A stretch of 64,000 bases of DNA from Candidatus Aalborgicola lynettensis (lineage in GTDB: Bacteria > Pseudomonadota > Gammaproteobacteria > Burkholderiales > Burkholderiaceae_C). Positions within the stretch are counted from its first letter, which is position 1; the number at the start of each line of letters is the position of its first letter. The DNA lies in NCBI GenBank assembly GCA_016719405.1, contig JADJZE010000018.1:310001-374000 (forward strand), written 5' to 3'. This document shows, one piece after another, positions 1 to 8,833 of the stretch. The position numbers and the translations under genes were made by a program. The notes beneath the pieces were generated by a model, which ran no database searches, had not been told where the DNA came from, and saw nothing but the letters and a program-made list of their open reading frames with translations.

Positions 1-105
1 GCTGTGGATGCCTTCACCCATTTGCTGGCAGCGCTGGCCCATGAAATAGACACGGCGAACACCACTGCAACGCCGCATCCTTCTCCCACTTTGCACGCCC
101 CCTAG
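1..105 (+). CDS. 3' end of an upstream gene, function unclear
   Basis: An open frame enters at base 1 and ends at a TAG at 103-105. It encodes about 34 residues that begin as an amphipathic helix (AVDAFTHLLAALAHEID) and end in a Thr/Pro-rich tail. A C-terminal helix of this kind is seen in PqiC-type (ABC-type transport auxiliary) lipoproteins, but 34 residues are too few to assign a family. The next gene starts 28 bases later on the same strand. Confidence 0.4.
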   Translation, partial: AVDAFTHLLAALAHEIDTANTTATPHPSPTLHAP

Positions 106-133
106 TCCGTAATAGCCCTGCACCCACGCCACC

Positions 134-1402
134 ATGTCCGCCTACACCCAACTCGACACCTGGATTGACGCCCACTTTGACGCCCAAGTGGCATTTCTGC
201 AGGCCCTCATCCGTGTACCCACCGACACGCCCCCCGGCCACAACGCCCCACACGCCGAGCGCACCGCCGAACTGCTGCAGGGCTTTGGCTTTGCCGTGGA
301 AAAATTCCCCGTGCCCGAAGCGGAGGTACACACCGCCGGTCTGCAAAGCATTACCAACCTGCTGGTGCGCCGGCGCTACGGCAACAGCCCCGCAGAGGCC
401 CACCCCACCGTGCTGCTCAACGCCCATGGCGACGTGGTGCCCCCCGGCGAAGGCTGGACGCACGCCCCCTACGGCGGCGAGGTGGTGGACGGCCAGATTT
501 ACGGCCGCGCCGCAGCGGTCAGCAAAAGCGACTTTGCCACCTACACCTTTGCCCTGCGCGCCCTGGAAGCCGTCGCCCGCCCGCAAAAAGGCAGCGTGGA
601 GCTGCTGTTTACCTACGACGAAGAATTTGGCGGCGAGTTGGGCCCGGGCTGGCTGCTGCAGAAAAAAATCATCCACCCCGACCTGGTGCTGGCCGCAGGC
701 TTTAGCTACCAGGTGGTCACCGCCCACAGCGGTTGCCTGCAACTGGAAGTAACGGTGCACGGCGACATGGCCCACGCCGCCATTCCCGACAGCGGCACCG
801 ACGCACTGCAGGGTGCCACCCACATCCTGAACGCGTTGTATGCGCTGAATGCGGAGTACAAGGGCGTGTGCTCCCAAGTACCCGGCATTACCCACCCCTA
901 CCTGAACGTGGGCCTGATTGCGGGTGGCACCAACACCAACGTCATCCCCGGCAAAGTGGTGCTCAAGCTGGACCGGCGCATGATCCCCGAAGAAGACCCC
1001 GCGCAGGTGGAGGCGGCTCTGCGCGCCACCATCGATGCCGCCGCGCGCAGCTTCAACCCACCCCGCGGGGGCAAAGCGATTGCGGTGGACGTCAAACGCA
1101 TGCTGCTGGCACGGGCCCTGGCACCGCTACCCGGCAACCAGCGCCTGGTCGATGCCATCCAGAAACATGGCGAAGCCGTGTTTGGCGAGCCCATTGCCGC
1201 CGTAGGCACCGCGCTGTATACGGACGTGCGCCTGTTTGGCGAGGCCGGCATTCCAGGCGTAATTTACGGTGCCGGGCCGCGCACCGTGCGCGAGTCCCAC
1301 GCCAAACGCGCCGATGAACGCCTGTGCCTGGACGACCTGCGCCGTGCCACCCAGGTGGTGGCGCGTGCGCTGCATGATCTGCTGGCCAGCCAGCAGGCTT
1401 AG
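134..1402 (+). CDS. M20 family metallopeptidase (ArgE/DapE/ACY1-like)
   Basis: This is a 422-residue zinc-dependent amidohydrolase/peptidase of the M20 clan, predicted cytoplasmic because no signal peptide is seen. The first metal-site motif is NAHGDVV (His98, Asp100), and the catalytic Glu pair is in TYDEEFGG (163-164). The central lid/dimerisation domain follows from about residue 200, and a C-terminal ESHAKRADE supplies the last histidine. At residues 126-133 the usual GRGAxDMKGG segment reads GRAAAVSKSD, so the expected bridging Asp is a Val. I believe this occurs in a subgroup of the family, but metal binding there must differ. The substrate cannot be read from sequence; acetylornithine, succinyl-diaminopimelate or a carboxypeptidase role are all possible. 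It converges with elbB, and the two stops overlap by 4 bases. Confidence 0.85.
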   Translation: MSAYTQLDTWIDAHFDAQVAFLQALIRVPTDTPPGHNAPHAERTAELLQGFGFAVEKFPVPEAEVHTAGLQSITNLLVRRRYGNSPAEAHPTVLLNAHGDVVPPGEGWTHAPYGGEVVDGQIYGRAAAVSKSDFATYTFALRALEAVARPQKGSVELLFTYDEEFGGELGPGWLLQKKIIHPDLVLAAGFSYQVVTAHSGCLQLEVTVHGDMAHAAIPDSGTDALQGATHILNALYALNAEYKGVCSQVPGITHPYLNVGLIAGGTNTNVIPGKVVLKLDRRMIPEEDPAQVEAALRATIDAAARSFNPPRGGKAIAVDVKRMLLARALAPLPGNQRLVDAIQKHGEAVFGEPIAAVGTALYTDVRLFGEAGIPGVIYGAGPRTVRESHAKRADERLCLDDLRRATQVVARALHDLLASQQA

Positions 1403-2079
1403 CGCACCCGCGCCAGCACCTCGCGCACGCACTCGCTGATACCACGGTACACATCGCGCAGCGGGGCGTCGTCAAACATATAGGCCGGGGTGGTGACCAG
1501 GCGGTGGGCTTCGTCCACCACCACCGCGCTGGCGTCGGCGGTGGCCCGGTGGGTATGGCCAAGCTGCGCCATGGCGTCGGCCACACCGTCGCCACGGCCC
1601 AGGGTGAGTGTGGTGGACGTGCGCCCCTGCAGGGCCAGTGCCACCAGCGCCGGTGCAATGCAAATGGCCCCTACGGGCTTGCCCGCATCGAAAAAGCCAC
1701 GCACGAAGGCAACCACGTCCTCGCGCACCTGGGCTTGCGCGCCGTCGAACGCAAAGCCGCAGTGGTTCTTGGCCACGCCATAACCACCGGGCATGAGAAG
1801 CGCATCAAAATCTGCCACCTGGGCACGCGCCAGATCCAGGCACTGGCCCTTGCGGGCGATGCGGCTGCTCTCTTGCAGCATGTTGCGCTGGGCACCGGGC
1901 ACCACCTCGCCCGTGGCGTGGTCGATAACGTGGTACTGGGGCGCGTCCGGTGCCAGGCACTGCACCTGCGCACCCTGCTGGTCCAGCGCAAGCAGGGCCA
2001 GCACCGCTTCGCGCACCTCGGCACCATCGAGGTGCCCACAACCGGCCAATAACACGGCCACACGGGGGGATGTTTTCAT
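1399..2079 (-). CDS. elbB: ElbB glyoxalase (DJ-1/PfpI superfamily)
   Basis: This 226-residue protein belongs to the DJ-1/PfpI fold, ElbB branch, with glyoxalase activity reported for E. coli ElbB and an older link to isoprenoid biosynthesis. The N-terminal LAGCGHLDGAEVRE is the ElbB signature. The nucleophile-elbow cysteine is in VGAICIAPAL (Cys140), and the MPGGYG turn lies at 96-101. I chose the ATG at 2079 because it gives the family length. The frame stays open upstream to 2553, but that extension is low-complexity and unlike the family. Confidence 0.9.
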   Translation of the reverse strand: MKTSPRVAVLLAGCGHLDGAEVREAVLALLALDQQGAQVQCLAPDAPQYHVIDHATGEVVPGAQRNMLQESSRIARKGQCLDLARAQVADFDALLMPGGYGVAKNHCGFAFDGAQAQVREDVVAFVRGFFDAGKPVGAICIAPALVALALQGRTSTTLTLGRGDGVADAMAQLGHTHRATADASAVVVDEAHRLVTTPAYMFDDAPLRDVYRGISECVREVLARVR

Positions 2080-2171
2080 GGGAGTATCCTTTCGCCAAGT
2101 GAGGGCACAGTGTAGAGCGCACGCAAGCGCATCGGGGTGGGGTAAACCATCTGCCGCTGCGGCACCGTCGG

Positions 2172-2228
2172 TGCTATCATTTTGATAACTCCCTGCGCGC
2201 ACCCCGTCTGCGCAAGGGCCTTGTTTGG
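2172..2228 (+). repeat. interspersed palindromic repeat, copy 1
   Basis: This copy starts TGCTATCATTTTGATAAC (TATCA/TGATA inverted repeat) and continues CCTGCGCGCACCCC, then TGCGCAAGGGCC and TTGTTTGG. It matches the other copies over about 57 bases. It lies between divergent elbB and the TPR receiver gene and ends 29 bases before the latter's ATG, so it is probably within the promoter or 5' leader. Confidence 0.7.
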
Positions 2229-2257
2229 TACTGGATCGCGCCGCCCGTTTTTGCACC

Positions 2258-3886
2258 ATGGCTACCTTTGACGCCGACCTGAGCAAATGCACCGCCCTGG
2301 TGGTGGACGGCAACCCCACGTCGCGCTCCATTCTGGTCACCCAATTACGCGACTTTGGCGTGGGCACCGTGCTGCAGGCGGCGCGTGCGGCCGACGCACG
2401 GCGCCAGCTGGAATACCGCCCGTTTGACTTTGTGTTGTGTGAGCTGCATTTCGCCGGTGACAACGACTCAGGGCAAGACCTGCTGGACGATCTGCGACGC
2501 AACCAGCTGCTGCCGTTTTCCACCGTGTTCATCATGGTCACGGGTGAGGCCACCTATGCCAAGGTGGCCGAGGCGGCCGAGTCCGCACTGGACGGCTACC
2601 TGCTCAAACCCCACAAGGCCACCCACCTGGGTGAACGCATCATGCAGGCGCGGGCACGTAAATTGGCACTGCAACCCATTTTTACGGCCATTGAGGCCCT
2701 GGACTTTGCCGCTGCAGCCGATTTGTGCATGGAGCGCTTCAAGACCCGCGGGCCATTCTGGCTGTACGCCGCACGGGTGGGCGCCGAATTGATGTTGCGC
2801 ATGGGCAAAAGTGCCGAAGCCCAGGCCCTTTACAAGGCGGTGGTGGAGGCCAAAACCCTGCCCTGGGCGAAGCTGGGCGTCGCCCGCGCGCAGCTCGATG
2901 CAGGGCAAACCACCCAGGCCACCAGCACGCTGGAAAACCTCATCAGCACCGAGCCCAACTACGCCGATGCGTATGACGTAATGGGGCGCGCCCATTTCGA
3001 AGTCGGCAAGTTCGACAAGGCGCTGGAAACCTACAAGATGGCCGCGTCACTCACCCCATCGTCCATCACCCGGGTCCAGAACCTGGCCATGATGACGTAT
3101 TTTTCTGGCCAGCACGCCGAGGCCGAAAAGCTGCTCGACCAGACCGTACGCATGGGACTGGACTCCAAGATGTTCGACCCCCAAACTCTGGTGCTGCTGG
3201 CCTTCACGCGGCTGGAAAACGGCGACCGCAAGGGCCTGCAGCGCTGCTTTGACGACTTCAAGCGTCTGATCGAAAAAGACCCCGAGAGCCCGCGCCTGCG
3301 CCGCCTGAGTGACATCGTGGCCGCACTCAACCTGATCCAGCAAAGCCAGTTTGCACAGGCGGTGGACTCCGTGCGCACGCTTTCCAAATCCATCACGGCA
3401 CCCGACTTTGATTTTGAGTCCGCCAGCAACCTGCTGGCGCTGCTGTCGCAACTGGCGAACAAGGCCATTCAACTCGACGAGGTGCAAACTTCGGTGGACA
3501 CGCTGGGCCTGCGCTTTTGCAGCAACCGTGCGCAAACCGAACTACTGGCCGCCAGCGCAGCAGTGCACCCACCGTTTGCCGAGCACCTGCGCAACTGCCA
3601 GTCCAAGGTACTGGAATACGCCGAAACTGCCATGGCTCTGAGCATGAGTGGCGACCCCACATCGGCGGTCAAGAACCTGATCCTGCACGGAAAGAGTACC
3701 CTCAATGCGCGCCTCATTGACAACGCTTGGCAGGTCTTGCAAAAACACGCCACCAAGATTACAGGCGCCGAAGCCCTTACCCAAACCGTGATGGCGCTGC
3801 GCGCTACCTACGGCATGGGCAGCGCCAAGGCGTCCCTGGGCGAGCAAAAAAGAGGCGCCGGTGGGCTGGCGCTGCGCACGGGGTAG
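2258..3886 (+). CDS. degenerate receiver domain with TPR array
   Basis: This 542-residue cytoplasmic protein has a CheY-like receiver at about 10-135 followed by tetratricopeptide-type helical repeats (about 150-400) and an alpha-helical tail. The receiver lacks key acidic residues. The N-terminal acidic pair reads VVDGN (Asp17, then Gly18), and the phospho-acceptor position in FVLCELHF is Glu62. The conserved Thr95 (MVTGEA) and Lys118 (LLKPH) remain. The protein may therefore be locked in a constitutive conformation or signal without phosphorylation, with the TPR part as an interaction platform. The ATG at 2258 is preferred over a TTG 33 bases upstream that overlaps the repeat. Confidence 0.8.
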   Translation: MATFDADLSKCTALVVDGNPTSRSILVTQLRDFGVGTVLQAARAADARRQLEYRPFDFVLCELHFAGDNDSGQDLLDDLRRNQLLPFSTVFIMVTGEATYAKVAEAAESALDGYLLKPHKATHLGERIMQARARKLALQPIFTAIEALDFAAAADLCMERFKTRGPFWLYAARVGAELMLRMGKSAEAQALYKAVVEAKTLPWAKLGVARAQLDAGQTTQATSTLENLISTEPNYADAYDVMGRAHFEVGKFDKALETYKMAASLTPSSITRVQNLAMMTYFSGQHAEAEKLLDQTVRMGLDSKMFDPQTLVLLAFTRLENGDRKGLQRCFDDFKRLIEKDPESPRLRRLSDIVAALNLIQQSQFAQAVDSVRTLSKSITAPDFDFESASNLLALLSQLANKAIQLDEVQTSVDTLGLRFCSNRAQTELLAASAAVHPPFAEHLRNCQSKVLEYAETAMALSMSGDPTSAVKNLILHGKSTLNARLIDNAWQVLQKHATKITGAEALTQTVMALRATYGMGSAKASLGEQKRGAGGLALRTG

Positions 3887-3910
3887 CGCCGCAGAATCAA
3901 CCGGCCCGCA

Positions 3911-6169
3911 TCACGGCCGCACCCAGTCCTTAAGCCACTGCATCAGGTCCAGATCAATGGTGCGCACGGCGCCAGTGCTGACGAATTCGTCGTACATCCA
4001 GTCCCCGCCCACCCACTGCACCCCGGCGGGCTGCACCATGGTGGTGGGTGGTTTGCCGTTGAGCGCTACACGCATGAAGTCAATCCAGATCGGCAGCGCC
4101 AATGTGGAGCCAAATTCGCGCCCGCCCAGCGATTGCGGCTCGTCGTAACCCATCCAGGCCACAGCGGTCACCGGCCCGCTGGAGCCGGCAAACCAGCCAT
4201 CGACGGCTTCGCTGCTGGTGCCGGTTTTTCCGGCCAGGTCTTGACGGCCGAGTTTTTGCGATGCACTGGCGGCGGTGCCTGACACCGTAACCTGGTGCAA
4301 CATGCTGCTGGTCACAAAGGCGTTGCGCGCGTCCAGCACCCGGGCACTTTCTTGCGCCACCGGTACCGGTTTGGCTTCAAACAACACGGTGCCGCGCGTA
4401 TCCACAACCTTCTGGATCAGGTAGGGGTTGACCTGAAAGCCGCCGTTGGCAAATACCGAATAGGCCCCCGCCATTTGCAAGGGCGTAACCGAGCCGGTGC
4501 CCAGCACCATGGTGTAGTTGACCGGGTGTTTGCTGGCGTCCAGCCCAAAGCGTGGCAAAAACTCGTGGGCATAACGCGGCGTAATGGCGCGCAGCAGGCG
4601 CACGGCAGCCACGTTTTTGGATTGCGCCAGGGCCGTGCGCAGCGTGATGGCACCGTCGTAGACCGCGTCGTCGTTTTGCGGCGACCAGGGTGGACCACCG
4701 GTCTCTGTGCTACCCAGGGTCAACGGTGCGTCGTTGACCTGGGTGGCTGGGGAAAAGCCTTTCTCCAGCGCCGCCGAGTAGATGAAGGGTTTCATGGTTG
4801 AGCCCGGCTGGCGCCACGCTTGTGTGACGTGGTTGAACTGGTTGCGATTGAAGTCAAAGCCACCCACCAGGGCACGGTAGGCGCCGGTCTGGTTGTTGAG
4901 CGCCACAAACGCCGCACCCACCTTGGGCAACTGCGCAATACGCCATTGCGCCTTGCCAGCCGACTGCACACGGATGATGGAGCCTGGCTTGATCTTCAGC
5001 GCTGCCGCAGCCTTGGGCGCCAGGGCTTGCGCCGCCCAGCGCAGGCCGTCACCAGTGATAACGATGTCGTCCCCATTGGCCAAGGTGGCATGCACCTGAC
5101 TGGCCGACACACGGGTCACCACCGCGGCGCGTAATCCGTCACTGGCGGGGTGGCTTTGCAGCGTGGTTTCCATCAGCTTGTCGCGCTGCTCCGCATCCTT
5201 GGGCAGCGCGACAAAACCCTCGGGGCCGCGGTAACCATGGCGTTGGTCGTAGGCCAGCACGTTGCGGCGCATGGCGTCATACGCGGCATCTTGTTCGGCC
5301 TGCACCAGGGTGGTGGTGACCACAATACCGCGGGTGTAGGTTTCTTCCTTGAACTGCGCAACCATGGCCTGGCGCACCATCTCGGCCGCATACGGGGCAT
5401 GGTTGTTGAGCGATTGCCCCTCTTCCAGCACGTGGAGCTTTTCGCGCAAGGCCTGCTGGTATTGCGCTGGCGTGATGTAGCCCAGATCACGCATGCGCTT
5501 CAACACCAAATGCTGGCGCGCCGTGGCGCGTTTGGGGTTGGCAATCGGGTTGATGCGGGACGGCGCCTGGGGCAGACCGGCCAGCATGGCCGCCTGGGCA
5601 ATGGTCAGTTCTTTGAGGGGTTTGCCAAAATAGATGCGTGCGGCGCTGCTAAAGCCGTAGGCGCGCTGCCCCAGGTAGACCTGGTTCATGTACAGCTCCA
5701 GAATCTGGTCTTTGGTCAGCGTGCGCTCCATCTTGTAGGCCAGCATCACTTCGGTCAGCTTGCGCGAAAAAAGCTTCTCTTTGGTCAGGTAAAAATCGCG
5801 CGCCACCTGCATGGTGATGGTGGACGCACCCTGGCGCAGGCCCCCCTTCAAATCCGCCAACACCGCCCGCGCCACGCCTTTGAAGTCGACCCCGCCGTGG
5901 CTGTAAAAACGTGAATCTTCGATGGCCAGCAAAGCCTGTTTCTGGATCAAGGGAATATCTTTGATGGCCACAAAGTCGCGCCGCTCCTGGCCAAACTCGC
6001 CAATCAAAGCACCATCACTGGTGTACACCCGCAAGGGAATTTTGGGCCGGTAGTCGATCATGGCCTCCAGGTCGGGTAGGTCCAGTGGCGTCGCGGCCCA
6101 GGCCACCGGAATGAGCAGCGCCCACAACACGACCAGGCGGGTGAACAAATAAGGGGGAAAGATATGCAT
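3911..6169 (-). CDS. mrcA: bifunctional penicillin-binding protein 1A
   Basis: This is a class A PBP of 752 residues that polymerises lipid II and cross-links peptidoglycan at the outer face of the inner membrane. A single N-terminal membrane anchor (about 8-26) is followed by a GT51 transglycosylase domain with catalytic Glu84 in AIEDSRFYSHGG. The transpeptidase domain has STMK (Ser457), SKN (517-519) and KTG (648-650). An OB-like linker lies between the two. The ATG at 6169 is chosen because it places the membrane segment at the N-terminus and avoids overlap with rlpA, which lies 31 bases upstream on the same strand. It converges with the TPR receiver gene. Confidence 0.92.
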   Translation of the reverse strand: MHIFPPYLFTRLVVLWALLIPVAWAATPLDLPDLEAMIDYRPKIPLRVYTSDGALIGEFGQERRDFVAIKDIPLIQKQALLAIEDSRFYSHGGVDFKGVARAVLADLKGGLRQGASTITMQVARDFYLTKEKLFSRKLTEVMLAYKMERTLTKDQILELYMNQVYLGQRAYGFSSAARIYFGKPLKELTIAQAAMLAGLPQAPSRINPIANPKRATARQHLVLKRMRDLGYITPAQYQQALREKLHVLEEGQSLNNHAPYAAEMVRQAMVAQFKEETYTRGIVVTTTLVQAEQDAAYDAMRRNVLAYDQRHGYRGPEGFVALPKDAEQRDKLMETTLQSHPASDGLRAAVVTRVSASQVHATLANGDDIVITGDGLRWAAQALAPKAAAALKIKPGSIIRVQSAGKAQWRIAQLPKVGAAFVALNNQTGAYRALVGGFDFNRNQFNHVTQAWRQPGSTMKPFIYSAALEKGFSPATQVNDAPLTLGSTETGGPPWSPQNDDAVYDGAITLRTALAQSKNVAAVRLLRAITPRYAHEFLPRFGLDASKHPVNYTMVLGTGSVTPLQMAGAYSVFANGGFQVNPYLIQKVVDTRGTVLFEAKPVPVAQESARVLDARNAFVTSSMLHQVTVSGTAASASQKLGRQDLAGKTGTSSEAVDGWFAGSSGPVTAVAWMGYDEPQSLGGREFGSTLALPIWIDFMRVALNGKPPTTMVQPAGVQWVGGDWMYDEFVSTGAVRTIDLDLMQWLKDWVRP

Positions 6170-6200
6170 CACACTGTGGGGCCAAGGCCCCATCCGTTGC

Positions 6201-6791
6201 CTAGGGAATCGAGGGCGTCTCCACGCTGGCCGCGGCCTGGCGGGCGCTCTCGAAGCGCCAGTCTTCATCGGTCAAGCGCTCAATCTCCACCTCGGCGCTG
6301 CCCACTGCCACCATGCCGAGCTTCTGGGCCGCAGCAAAGCTTAAATCCAGCACACGCCCGCCGTGAAACGGCCCGCGGTCATTGATACGCACAATCACTT
6401 CCTGCCCGTTGGCCACCCGGCGCACCCGCACGTAGCTGGGGATGGGCAGGGTTCGGTGCGCGGCGGTAAAACCATGGGCGCTGAAGCGCTCCCCGCTGGC
6501 CGTGCGCCGGCCATGGAACTTTTTACCGTACCAGGACGCCCGCCCCCGCTGCTTCCAGGATACCGCCGCCGGGGACACACGCGTCTGCTCCGGTTCGGCA
6601 GCAGATGTGGCACTAGCGACTGGCGTGACGGCTTGCGCCGGCGGTTGTGGCAGGGCCGGTGGGGTGTCCGGCACCGGTGACTGCACCGGGCGTACCTCTC
6701 CACGCATCGCCTGCACCGGCCCAGTAATCGCAGGCTGCGGTACGGTGGTGGGCAGTGGTGTCGCACAACCGACCAGCACGGCCACTCCCAT
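6201..6791 (-). CDS. rlpA: RlpA-like septal lytic transglycosylase lipoprotein
   Basis: This 196-residue double-psi beta-barrel protein of the RlpA family cleaves denuded glycan strands at the septum. The DPBB part (about 85-180) contains GRASWYGKKFHG, TASGERF and the catalytic-type INDRGPF. There is no SPOR domain, so it is shorter than E. coli RlpA. A lipobox-like LVGC ends at Cys9, but the signal is only about 8 residues. An in-frame TAA lies 15 bases upstream of the ATG, so no longer start exists. The linker (about 10-80) is Pro/Ala-rich. It precedes mrcA on the same strand, consistent with a cell-wall role. Confidence 0.85.
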   Translation of the reverse strand: MGVAVLVGCATPLPTTVPQPAITGPVQAMRGEVRPVQSPVPDTPPALPQPPAQAVTPVASATSAAEPEQTRVSPAAVSWKQRGRASWYGKKFHGRRTASGERFSAHGFTAAHRTLPIPSYVRVRRVANGQEVIVRINDRGPFHGGRVLDLSFAAAQKLGMVAVGSAEVEIERLTDEDWRFESARQAAASVETPSIP

Positions 6792-6803
6792 CCCATGAGG
6801 GAC

Positions 6804-7313
6804 TTAAACCACCACGATGTCATCTTGGTGGTTGGCAATGTGCAAGGCATGCGCCAGGGCAAAGTCGGTTTTGTCCAGGGCACCGTAGGCAAAGTGGGGG
6901 CGCAAGGCGCCGGAATGGGCCTGGAAGCGCGCAATCGCGGCGCGCAGCCGGTCTGCGCCAGGCTTCCAGTCATCCAACTGGGGCAAAACCGGAGCACCCG
7001 GAATAGGCTCCGTCAGGCCATGGCGCATCTGCCCCTTCCAGCCAAAATAGGCAAAAGCTGCGGCGCCGACGGTTTTTTGAAACAACGCGCTTTTTTGCGC
7101 GGGGTAGCCGTCCATACTCATCTCGATACTTTGTGCCAAATGCTCCAGAACGGCACGCAGTTTCCAGGCATTGGTACTGCGCGCCTCGCGCGCCTGGGCC
7201 AGTTTGTCCAGCCAACGCAAAGCGTCATCCAGCGTGCGCACCGTGGGCACGTCGGCCCAGGCGGCACCACCCATCAGCAGGGTTTGCACAAGTAGGTAGT
7301 TGCGGCGGTTCAT
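6804..7313 (-). CDS. DUF1569-like (DinB-fold) protein
   Basis: This 169-residue protein starts at MNRRNYLLV, with a hydrophobic N-terminus that may be a Tat-like or weak signal (RR at 3-4). The body matches the DUF1569 group of the DinB/YfiT-like four-helix fold: VRTLDDALRWLDKL, then WKLRAVLEHLAQSIEMSM, a mid-segment KSALFQKTVGAAAFAYF, and the C-terminal HFAYGALDKTDFALAHALH. The usual DinB metal-site histidines may be His in the LEHLAQS helix and the two His near the end. Function is unknown. It lies 12 bases upstream of rlpA in the same frame. Confidence 0.7.
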   Translation of the reverse strand: MNRRNYLLVQTLLMGGAAWADVPTVRTLDDALRWLDKLAQAREARSTNAWKLRAVLEHLAQSIEMSMDGYPAQKSALFQKTVGAAAFAYFGWKGQMRHGLTEPIPGAPVLPQLDDWKPGADRLRAAIARFQAHSGALRPHFAYGALDKTDFALAHALHIANHQDDIVVV

Positions 7314-7382
7314 GCCCGGATGATACCGGTGTACGGGTTTTCCATAGCTGCGGGCACGTCCCACCGGCTCCATGGCCTTGTG

Positions 7383-8492
7383 TTAATCCCCAAAACACAC
7401 GCCCAAATCGCGACCGGTTTGCAATGTGTCGCTGTCCAGGGGAACGGCCTTCATGCGCCCGGCCACCTCTTCCAGCGTAACGTAGTTCACGTTGGGAAAC
7501 GCCAGCGCCACCATCACCCCGGACAAGCCTTCATCCAGCGCCCGCACGGCCGCCGTACCAAAACGCAGGGCGGCAAGGCGGTCGAACGCAGTTGGACTTC
7601 CGCCGCGCAACAGATGCCCCAGCACCACCACCCGGGTGTCCTTACCCGTGCGTTCTGCCAGCGCATGCCCCACCTGCTCACCCACACCCCCCAGACGCTC
7701 GGCGTGGCCGATTTCGGACGGGGCCACCAGCGCACGCGCGCCCTCTTTTGGCACAGCGCCCTCGGCCACCACAACCAGGGTGTAGGCGCGGCCCTCTTTC
7801 TCGCGCTCGGCAATTTTGGCCACCACCTTGTCGAGGTCATAGGCAATCTCGGGGATCAAAATGGCATGCGCCCCGCCTGCAATACCGGCGTGCAAGGCGA
7901 TCCAGCCCGCGTAACGGCCCATCACTTCGACCACCATGATGCGCTGATGGCTCTCAGCCGTGCTGTGCAAGCGATCCAGGCATTCGGTCGCAAACGACAC
8001 GGCGGTGTCAAAACCGAAGGTGGTGTAGGTTTTGTCCAGATCGTTGTCGATGGTCTTGGGCACACCCACCACGCGCAAACCTTTGCGGTGCAACTCGTTG
8101 GCAATCGTCAGCGAACCATCGCCGCCCACCGACACCAGCGCGTCAATGCCTTCGCGCTCGAAATAGGCCAAAATTTCGCCCGAGCGATCGGTATCCAGCA
8201 CACTGCCATCGCTTTGTGGCACCGGATAGTGAAAGGGATTACCTTTGTTGGTGGTGCCTATGATGGTGCCCCCCAGGTGCGAAATGCCACGCACCCGGTC
8301 GCGCGTCAGCAAATGCACGCCACCCTGTGGGTAGCGCTCGGGCTGCAAGATGCCGCTGAAACCATCGCGAATGCCCATGCACTCCCAGCCCCGATTGGCC
8401 GCGGCCGTCACGGTGGCACGAATCACGGCGTTCAGCCCGGGGGCATCGCCGCCACCGGTACAAATGGCAATACGCCGAATGGGTTTTTGCAT
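7383..8492 (-). CDS. pfkA: 6-phosphofructokinase
   Basis: This 369-residue phosphofructokinase converts fructose-6-phosphate to fructose-1,6-bisphosphate. The nucleotide loop GGGDAPGLNA is at 13-22, GGDGS at 123-127, and the catalytic PKTIDND at 145-151 (Asp149). The substrate segment MGRYAGWIAL follows. Gly126 is the residue type of ATP-dependent enzymes, while Lys146 is the residue typical of PPi-dependent ones. This mixed Gly/Lys combination defines a separate clade in which ATP use is known, so phosphoryl-donor choice is uncertain. The start at 8492 has a good AGGAGG ribosome site about 5 bases upstream. Confidence 0.88.
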   Translation of the reverse strand: MQKPIRRIAICTGGGDAPGLNAVIRATVTAAANRGWECMGIRDGFSGILQPERYPQGGVHLLTRDRVRGISHLGGTIIGTTNKGNPFHYPVPQSDGSVLDTDRSGEILAYFEREGIDALVSVGGDGSLTIANELHRKGLRVVGVPKTIDNDLDKTYTTFGFDTAVSFATECLDRLHSTAESHQRIMVVEVMGRYAGWIALHAGIAGGAHAILIPEIAYDLDKVVAKIAEREKEGRAYTLVVVAEGAVPKEGARALVAPSEIGHAERLGGVGEQVGHALAERTGKDTRVVVLGHLLRGGSPTAFDRLAALRFGTAAVRALDEGLSGVMVALAFPNVNYVTLEEVAGRMKAVPLDSDTLQTGRDLGVCFGD

Positions 8493-8610
8493 GCGAGCCT
8501 CCTGCTGGAACAAGAAACTGCGAGGATACGGCAAAAAAATCAATATTCACGTCGTCCCGGTGCCGTTCACGCCAAACACTGGCGCGGGACCGCTAGAATA
8601 CGCGCCTACA

Positions 8611-8700
8611 GGAAGCTTGGCCGAGCGGTTTAAGGCACCGGTCTTGAAAACCGGCGAGGATGTGAGTCCTCCGTGAGTTCGAATCTCACAGCTTCCGCCA
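8611..8700 (+). tRNA. tRNA-Ser (anticodon UGA)
   Basis: A 90-base type II tRNA with 7-bp acceptor stem GGAAGCT/AGCTTCC, G discriminator and encoded CCA. The anticodon stem CCGGT/ACCGG holds the loop CTTGAAA with anticodon TGA at 8645-8647. A long variable arm (GCGAGG..CCTCC region) identifies it as serine. The T-arm has GTTCGAATC. A weak TAGAAT -10-like hexamer sits about 12 bases upstream. Confidence 0.96.
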
Positions 8701-8784
8701 GAACGTGTTTTGACACTGGGTTGGCTTTGCAGAAAAAGCATTTCCATACGCCCCATTCTGCACGCCACCCCTCACAACGCTCTC

Positions 8785-8818
8785 AAAGCCGTGACGCTGG
8801 AAATGCGTCACGGCTTTT
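8785..8818. terminator. bidirectional rho-independent terminator
   Basis: Arms AAAGCCGTGACGC and GCGTCACGGCTTT pair perfectly over 13 bp around a 7-base loop. The hairpin is followed on the plus strand by TTTTCTATTTTC. It sits between the tRNA gene (plus) and the 3' end of the BMP gene (minus), so it can end transcription from both sides; the U-tract is better on the tRNA side. Confidence 0.9.
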
Positions 8819-8833
8819 CTATTTTCAAGGCGA

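Noticed and set aside
8566..8600. Sigma-70 promoter for tRNA-Ser
   Set aside because: A TAGAAT -10-like hexamer is present, but the nearest TTCACG -35-like hexamer is 22 bases away, too far for a confident call.
7320..8633. Plus-strand frame of 437 codons opposite phosphofructokinase
   Set aside because: Shadow of pfkA, which has all catalytic motifs and a good ribosome site on the other strand; the frame also runs into the tRNA region.
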